Assembly: GCF_001715975.1 (NCBI RefSeq) | Contig: NZ_MARB01000004.1 | Span: 186,001-250,000 of the forward strand | Origin: Candidatus Thiodiazotropha endolucinida | Lineage (GTDB): Bacteria > Pseudomonadota > Gammaproteobacteria > Chromatiales > Chromatiaceae | Direction: 5' to 3' | DNA length: 64,000 nt | In this document: piece by piece, positions 59,838 to 64,000 of the stretch | Layout of the letters: every line of letters begins with the position of its first letter | Numbering within the stretch: the stretch's first letter is position 1 | The notes under the pieces: model-generated | What the model saw: the letters and a program-made list of their open reading frames with translations, nothing else | The model's database searches: none | What the model was told of the DNA's origin: nothing | Position numbers and translations under genes: made by a program

Positions 59838-59872
59838 CTATCGCCTGTCGACACTAACCCAATCAACCCTAA
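59838..59872. repeat. Dispersed repeat copy overlapping the DUF1223 stop codon
   Basis: CTATCGCCTGTCGACACTAA... ending AACCCTAA is a diverged family member. The TAG stop of the minus-strand gene (59871-59869) lies in its end. Confidence 0.6.
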
Positions 59873-60612
59873 GGCAACCAGCCGCCAGCCGCCTGTACCT
59901 GCCGACTGCTGTCCGGTCGAGTGAGCCAGGCAACCACGGCTAGTCTATCCGCTTCATTAGCGGAGAGTTCGGGCCAGGTAAAACGCCACTCTCCTTCCTC
60001 TGACGCCGCTTGTTGGTGACTCAATACCACAAAGCTCTCCTCCAGGGTTCTGCCCCGGTTTTCACCGCCGCCGATACGACTGGAGAGGCCAAATCCGAGA
60101 ATCGCGAAATGGGCCTCAAGCTTGCCCCCCTGCAGATGGGGCTGAGGCGAGAACTTAAGTGTAGCCCCCGTCCCTGGATCGACTTGCATAGTCAAACGTC
60201 CTACCTGTTCATTGGCAGACAGATCGAGTTCAGGCCGGTAGAACCATTGACGCCACTCCTGCCCGTTGAGGACGAATCCCGGTGTATAGACTGAGCGGAT
60301 CGCACCCTGCCGACGGTGATCGCGCTGCCTCTTGCTGAAGGCCGGCGATGCGAAGCGGTCCGGCCAGCCCAAGTCATCCCAGTAATCCACATGAAACGCC
60401 AGCGGAATAAGCTTTTGCCACAATCCCGGATGCCGCTCCAGTTTCCTCAGCCAGGCATCCGCGGGGGGACAACTGCTGCAGCCGTGTGATGTATAGAGCT
60501 CCAGCAGATTGACCCGTTCCACCGGGCTCTGCAAGGTCAGGGCCTGGGTGGGCTGAGCGACAACGGCCGCCATCAGTCCGCCGCTCAGCAACAAGCCGCG
60601 CCAGCCGTTCAT
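59869..60612 (-). CDS. Exported DUF1223 thioredoxin-fold protein
   Basis: A 247-residue protein with a signal peptide (LLLSGGLMAAVVAQPTQA) and a thioredoxin-like domain starting VNLLELYTSHGCSSCPPADAWL: the CxxC pair is Cys45 and Cys48. The conserved FHVDYWDDLGWPDRFASPAFS identifies DUF1223. Family function is unproven. Its start overlaps the msrB stop by 4 bp, so the two are translationally coupled and probably work together in the periplasm. Confidence 0.9.
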   Translation of the reverse strand: MNGWRGLLLSGGLMAAVVAQPTQALTLQSPVERVNLLELYTSHGCSSCPPADAWLRKLERHPGLWQKLIPLAFHVDYWDDLGWPDRFASPAFSKRQRDHRRQGAIRSVYTPGFVLNGQEWRQWFYRPELDLSANEQVGRLTMQVDPGTGATLKFSPQPHLQGGKLEAHFAILGFGLSSRIGGGENRGRTLEESFVVLSHQQAASEEGEWRFTWPELSANEADRLAVVAWLTRPDSSRQVQAAGGWLP

Positions 60613-61103
60613 GCTTCCGCCGGAATGAACTTCAATGCAATACCGTTGTTACAGTAGCGCAACCCGGTCGGCTTCGGCCCATCATTGAAAACATGCCCAT
60701 GATGACCGCCGCAGCGGGCGCAATGATACTCGGTACGTGGCCAGATCAGCTTGTAATCCTTCTTGGTACCCAGCGCGCCGGGCAGATGGTCGTAGAAACT
60801 TGGCCATCCGGTCCCGCTCTCATACTTGGTCGACGAGGCAAACAGGTGATTATCGCAACCCGCGCAGGCGTAGACACCCTCGCGCTTCTCCTTCAACAGG
60901 GGGCTCGTACCCGGTCGTTCCGTACCCTCTTCCCGCAGGATATGATACTGCTCAGGCGTCAACCGTTCGCGCCACTGCGCATCGGTCAAATCTATTTTTT
61001 CGTTTTGCATGGCTCTATCATCCTGTCTGGCTAGTACCGACTGACCAACAACCGGCAACAATGCTGCCGCGCCCAACAGCTTAATCAAACTTCTTCGCTT
61101 CAT
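60609..61103 (-). CDS. msrB: Exported peptide-methionine (R)-S-oxide reductase
   Basis: MsrB of 164 residues with an N-terminal twin-Arg-like signal (MKRRSLIKLLGAAALLPVVG), so likely periplasmic. The zinc pairs CAGC (80/83) and CARC (128/131) are present; the catalytic Cys151 lies in LRYCNNGIALKFIP, where relatives usually have RYCINS or RHCVNS. Core: SGTGWPSFYDHL and HHGHVFNDGPKPTGLRYC. I use the ATG at 61103 with GGAG upstream; a longer frame to 61157 would place 18 residues before the signal. Confidence 0.93.
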   Translation of the reverse strand: MKRRSLIKLLGAAALLPVVGQSVLARQDDRAMQNEKIDLTDAQWRERLTPEQYHILREEGTERPGTSPLLKEKREGVYACAGCDNHLFASSTKYESGTGWPSFYDHLPGALGTKKDYKLIWPRTEYHCARCGGHHGHVFNDGPKPTGLRYCNNGIALKFIPAEA

Positions 61104-61686
61104 CACTCTTCTCCTCACACGCGCGACTCCCCGATAGACAGGAACCGCATAGGACATCTGACAGGAATTCTAAGCTGAGATTCACCACGATAGTCGGGGT
61201 AAAAAACGGGGAAATCTGCTATTTTATCAATGAACCCGGTCGCTTATGGTTCTGAATATAGGGCGGCAAGATCCAGAGAGGATCACGTAGTTATCACAAT
61301 TGCATCACGAAAAGACTCGATAACCCTCTATCAGAATTTCTAATTATTTATTTTTTAAATAGCTTGAATCTCATCAGGGTGCGGTGCTTATAACGCACAT
61401 CAAAGAAGCCGGATATTTATCTCCGGTTATTCAAAAGCAAAAACCTCGTTCAAACACTGAGCGGAGCTTTTAGGATGGATGTCCATGCAGTGCATTACTC
61501 CCGGTATAATCCAAGGGTCTGACCGGCGATCAGACCCTCAGCCAACACTAATGCAAATTGAATCGGTATGGCTTGTACCACTACACCGCAAAACATTTAT
61601 GCTTTGACCTCAAGTTGCAAGCCGTTAACGAGTGATTGGCCACGACATGATTAATATAAATAGCATCTGTCGGCCTGCAGAATCCG
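61104..61686. other. Gene-free spacer with a strong hairpin
   Basis: A 583-bp spacer. A perfect 8-bp inverted repeat, GGGTCTGA-N7-TCAGACCC (61515-61537), is followed by CAACACTAATGC...AATCGG, which resembles a broken copy of the dispersed repeat. TATAAT occurs at 61505-61510 without a good -35. No reading frame is convincing. Confidence 0.5.
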
Positions 61687-62688
61687 TTACTGTGCAACAA
61701 TCAGGGCTTCTGCTATAAATTGATCATTTGTCATTTGTTGTTGTTCTTCAATAGAGCCATCATTGTTTTCATCAAGTATTACCTGGACAATATCGGGTCC
61801 GGCCACAGTGACTTCTATTCGGTCACCTTGATAGAACACTGAATATCTTCCTGCAGATAAGACCGAATTAATGATCTTCATATCATCCAGTACAGTTGTA
61901 GTGTACGAGAAAGCAGTGTTTTCTTTATTAAGTAAATCTAAATCCCAGTATAGATAAGTATCGTTTGTTGAGTCATTCTGATATCTTTCAAAAATCATTC
62001 TAGAAAAACGAGCTTTATCGTCTTCATAATGCGGCGCCGGATGTTCGGTCGTGTTTGGGTTACCTTTATAGGATCCATCGATTTCATAGCGATCTGAATT
62101 GATTCCTATAATGTTTGCATCACCGAGTCCTTCTTGCTTAATTCTCATATTTACAATTAGTGGTCCTCCATCAATAATTTTATTGCTAACAGCATCATAT
62201 ATTGCTCGAAAGTCCATATTGCTTAATTCATTGTTTTCGATAATGTCGATAGATGAGGTGCCTTCCTACACCCCCTTACCATTGTTGCAATGCAGGTATG
62301 TTACTGTCAGATTGTCGCCTGGATTGAGAGACTCCTCAGGCCCGGACTTTTGCACATTGACACTCTTTTCACCACTGTTATCGCATGCAGTTACTTTCTG
62401 TCCGGATTCTTCATGATATAGTGCAAACTTGGCAAAGTGCGGTTCAACTGCATAAATACCACCCAGACCAGCCTGGGTAAAGTAGACCTGTGCTGCTGTT
62501 GTTATATAGTTCCCGGATCTATTCTCAATACCAGTGTCACTATTGATATCACTGGCATCGTCAATAGCGACATCACCAGCGCCATCACCGCCCCCTCCTC
62601 CGCATGCGACTAAAGTAATAGCAATAAAAAATGCGTTATTTAATTTAGAAAACAAATTTATCCGTTTAGAGTTGAGTATGACGTCCAT
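61687..62688 (-). pseudogene. Secreted lipoprotein gene interrupted by one in-frame amber codon
   Basis: One continuous frame of 333 codons is broken only by TAG at 62268-62266. Upstream: ATG at 62688 with AGGAG, a signal peptide and lipobox (LVACGGGGGDG), then an acidic linker and TAAQVYFTQAGLGGIYAVEP. Downstream, the frame runs on without another stop: EGTSSIDIIENNELSNMDFRAIYDAVSNK... to a terminal stop at 61687, with LDENNDGSIEEQQQ near the end. A single substitution (for example CAG to TAG) explains it. It is either a young pseudogene, a sequencing error or a read-through gene. The family is not recognised. Confidence 0.75.
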
Positions 62689-62793
62689 TTCATTCTCCTA
62701 AAAAAATACTATTGAGTTACGATGAAGTGTGCTGGTGTTGGATGATCAGCACGCTAGGGTATTTTATTTCAATTGTTGTTAAGAATATTAGAA
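62689..62793. other. Short leader between the interrupted lipoprotein gene and the upstream relic
   Basis: AT-rich sequence with AGGAG for the lipoprotein gene and no other feature I can support. Confidence 0.4.
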
Positions 62794-63072
62794 TCAGTTC
62801 GCGATAAGACTATTTTCACCAGAAATATTCGTAAAAGTAATATTGGCTTGTGTGCAGGATGTAGTACCATAAACCCATACTGCATATGTAGCGCTACTAT
62901 TTGGTTGCTATACGTGACATCAATCCTGGAGTTTTGAAAATATTGCGCCAAGAAACCCATGATTATAGCTGGATTTCTGTACTGCATACTCAAAGGCCAC
63001 GAAATCCAGTTTATTTACCGGATACTCAGTAAAGAAATTGAGACCATACCAATGTTCCGGATCAGCTGGCAT
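62794..63072 (-). pseudogene. Frameshifted remnant of a secreted-protein gene
   Basis: Two protein-like segments in different frames lie head to tail on the minus strand. The first (63072-62920) reads MPADPEHWYGLNFFTEYPVN... to FLGAIFSKLQD and stop. The second (62910-62794) reads QPNSSATYAVWVYGTTSC... to GENSLIAN and stop, with a piece RIDVTYSNQ between them in the third frame. Composition is protein-like, but no single frame stays open, pointing to at least two frameshifts. No family recognised. Confidence 0.45.
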
Positions 63073-63337
63073 CCGACGAAAACAATACTTTCATCGACTG
63101 CCACTATGGGTTTGATGTACCCTTTTAAAAATCTTGAATTTTATGCCCGTAATAACAATTACCACCTACATATCCTCAATCAACAACCATATCGACAAAT
63201 ACAGTTACTATAATGTGTGACTTGAGGATAATTCTGGTTTTCCATGACTTAGGCACAGTTTCGTTCCTTGAATTTTAAGCTTCACAGAAGCTTGTTACAC
63301 GGTTTTGTCTTTGCAGTAAACTTATTATCTATTACAT
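63073..63337. other. Gene-free AT-rich stretch
   Basis: About 265 bp of AT-rich DNA between the remnant and the terminal gene. It may contain further decayed coding sequence of the relic, but I could not follow it. Confidence 0.35.
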
Positions 63338-63898
63338 CTACCTTCTTCTTTTACTAGATAAAGCCTGCTTATCAACACAGATCATAATAATTTTCTGTTT
63401 AGGATTATTCGGGTGAGTCATTATCAAATGATCGTAACGGGCAGTGACATCTTGATGACAAACTTTCAAGTGAAGTTTCGACTTGCCATCACAACGAGTA
63501 TATTTAACACCCTTATATTCTTCCAATGCGCTTTTAATCTCATCAAATCCAACTCCCAATACAATACTCACACCACTTAATGGACCAAAACCATACAGCC
63601 CAATAAATTGAAGAGGACTACCCAAAACTTCGGTTTTATCTTTTGGCGTATAAAATCCATTAACCTCAGCACGTTCCACACTCTTCATATTACGGATATC
63701 ATGTAAAGTCCGCTCCATGCTCCGTATTCTTGGATCTTTGTCACTACCCCCATGGAATTTCACGGCAGGGAAGTCCGCTCCATAACAGGTTGTCAAATCC
63801 AATAGTGTTTCGCTGGTTATCTCGGCATAGAGGATTTTTCCATTGGATAGGCATAATAGGAGCATTGCTATTGAGTATTTGAATCCTTTCATGTTCAT
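63338..63898 (-). CDS. Secreted protein of unknown function
   Basis: A 186-residue protein with an N-terminal signal peptide (FKYSIAMLLLCLSNGKILYA). The mature part begins EITSETLLDLTTCYGADFPAVKF and has four cysteines outside the signal (in TTCYG, YTRCDG, LKVCHQ and MICVDK), which could form two disulfides in the periplasm. A Gly-rich middle (FIGLYGFGPLSGVSIVLGVGF) may pack in the core. AAGGA lies before the ATG at 63898. No family recognised; neighbours are relics, so it may belong to an accessory region. Confidence 0.75.
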   Translation of the reverse strand: MNMKGFKYSIAMLLLCLSNGKILYAEITSETLLDLTTCYGADFPAVKFHGGSDKDPRIRSMERTLHDIRNMKSVERAEVNGFYTPKDKTEVLGSPLQFIGLYGFGPLSGVSIVLGVGFDEIKSALEEYKGVKYTRCDGKSKLHLKVCHQDVTARYDHLIMTHPNNPKQKIIMICVDKQALSSKRRR

Positions 63899-64000
63899 TT
63901 ACGGTCCTTGGTATATACATTGAACTAATGTAGTGTCAACGGATGAATAGGGTAGAGGCGAACACTCTTGCTGTAGTATATCCCGCGATATCGGAACCAC

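Noticed and set aside
62769-63213. 74-codon minus (62769-62993) and 84-codon plus (62959-63213) frames
   Set aside because: No ribosome binding sites; better explained as frames crossing the frameshifted remnant.

Overview
The window looks like a gammaproteobacterial chromosome of about 50% GC. The best overall fit is a Chromatiales/Sedimenticola-type sulfur oxidiser or symbiont, but this is inferred from gene content; no rRNA is present to settle it. Two conserved gammaproteobacterial neighbourhoods anchor that view: uvrY-uvrC-pgsA followed by tRNA-Gly/Cys/Leu, and rimP-nusA-infB-rbfA-truB-rpsO-pnp.

Layout. 1-584 is the start of pntA (partial). 1122-9119 (minus strand) is a regulatory and export block of an exosortase A (XrtA)/PEP-CTERM exopolysaccharide system: sensor kinase PrsK, sigma54 activator PrsR, large TPR lipoprotein PrsT, outer-membrane polysaccharide export lipoprotein and tyrosine autokinase. 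A PEP-CTERM-associated beta-barrel-like protein lies 36 kb away (38053-39534), so the locus appears split; the exosortase itself is not in the window. 9436-19962 (plus) is a near-complete type II secretion operon in the order gspG-H-I-J-K-L-M-N-D-E-F, with no gspC, followed at once by a small Sel1-repeat lipoprotein. 20470-25073 (minus) holds hemN, a small conserved protein, prmB, an orphan iscR and a FemAB/GNAT-like gene. 25390-28463 carries a SRAP (YedK) gene and a CNNM/CorC-type gene inside an old duplication tied to tRNA-Leu, with mobile-element debris. 28446-33417 is tRNA-Leu/Cys/Gly, a secreted Hsp20-like protein, pgsA, uvrC, an Fe-S uracil-DNA glycosylase and uvrY. 33587-41936 contains DUF1249, a thioredoxin, adk, htpG (with a textbook heat-shock promoter), a 232-bp MITE-like element, the barrel protein, pgm and a lysine-rich DUF2934 protein. 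42269-48773 has tRNA-Glu, a GGDEF-EAL protein, an ECF sigma/anti-sigma pair and a beta-lactamase-fold lipoprotein.

48985-50968 is a tandem duplication (1004-bp period) of a divergent pair of tiny genes: a secreted protein with DxYGSS motifs and a membrane-anchored 78-residue protein. 51019-59591 is the translation/RNA-processing operon, with two terminator-like hairpins in the rimP leader. 59869-61103 is a likely periplasmic methionine-sulfoxide repair pair (DUF1223 plus MsrB). 61687-63898 is an accessory right end: a lipoprotein gene cut by one in-frame amber codon, a frameshifted gene remnant, and an unrecognised secreted protein.

A roughly 35-bp quasi-palindromic repeat related to the ends of the MITE-like element recurs at seven places or ends. 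It overlaps the TAG stop codon of five genes and lies directly before uvrC. All alignments were made by eye; no database search was possible.
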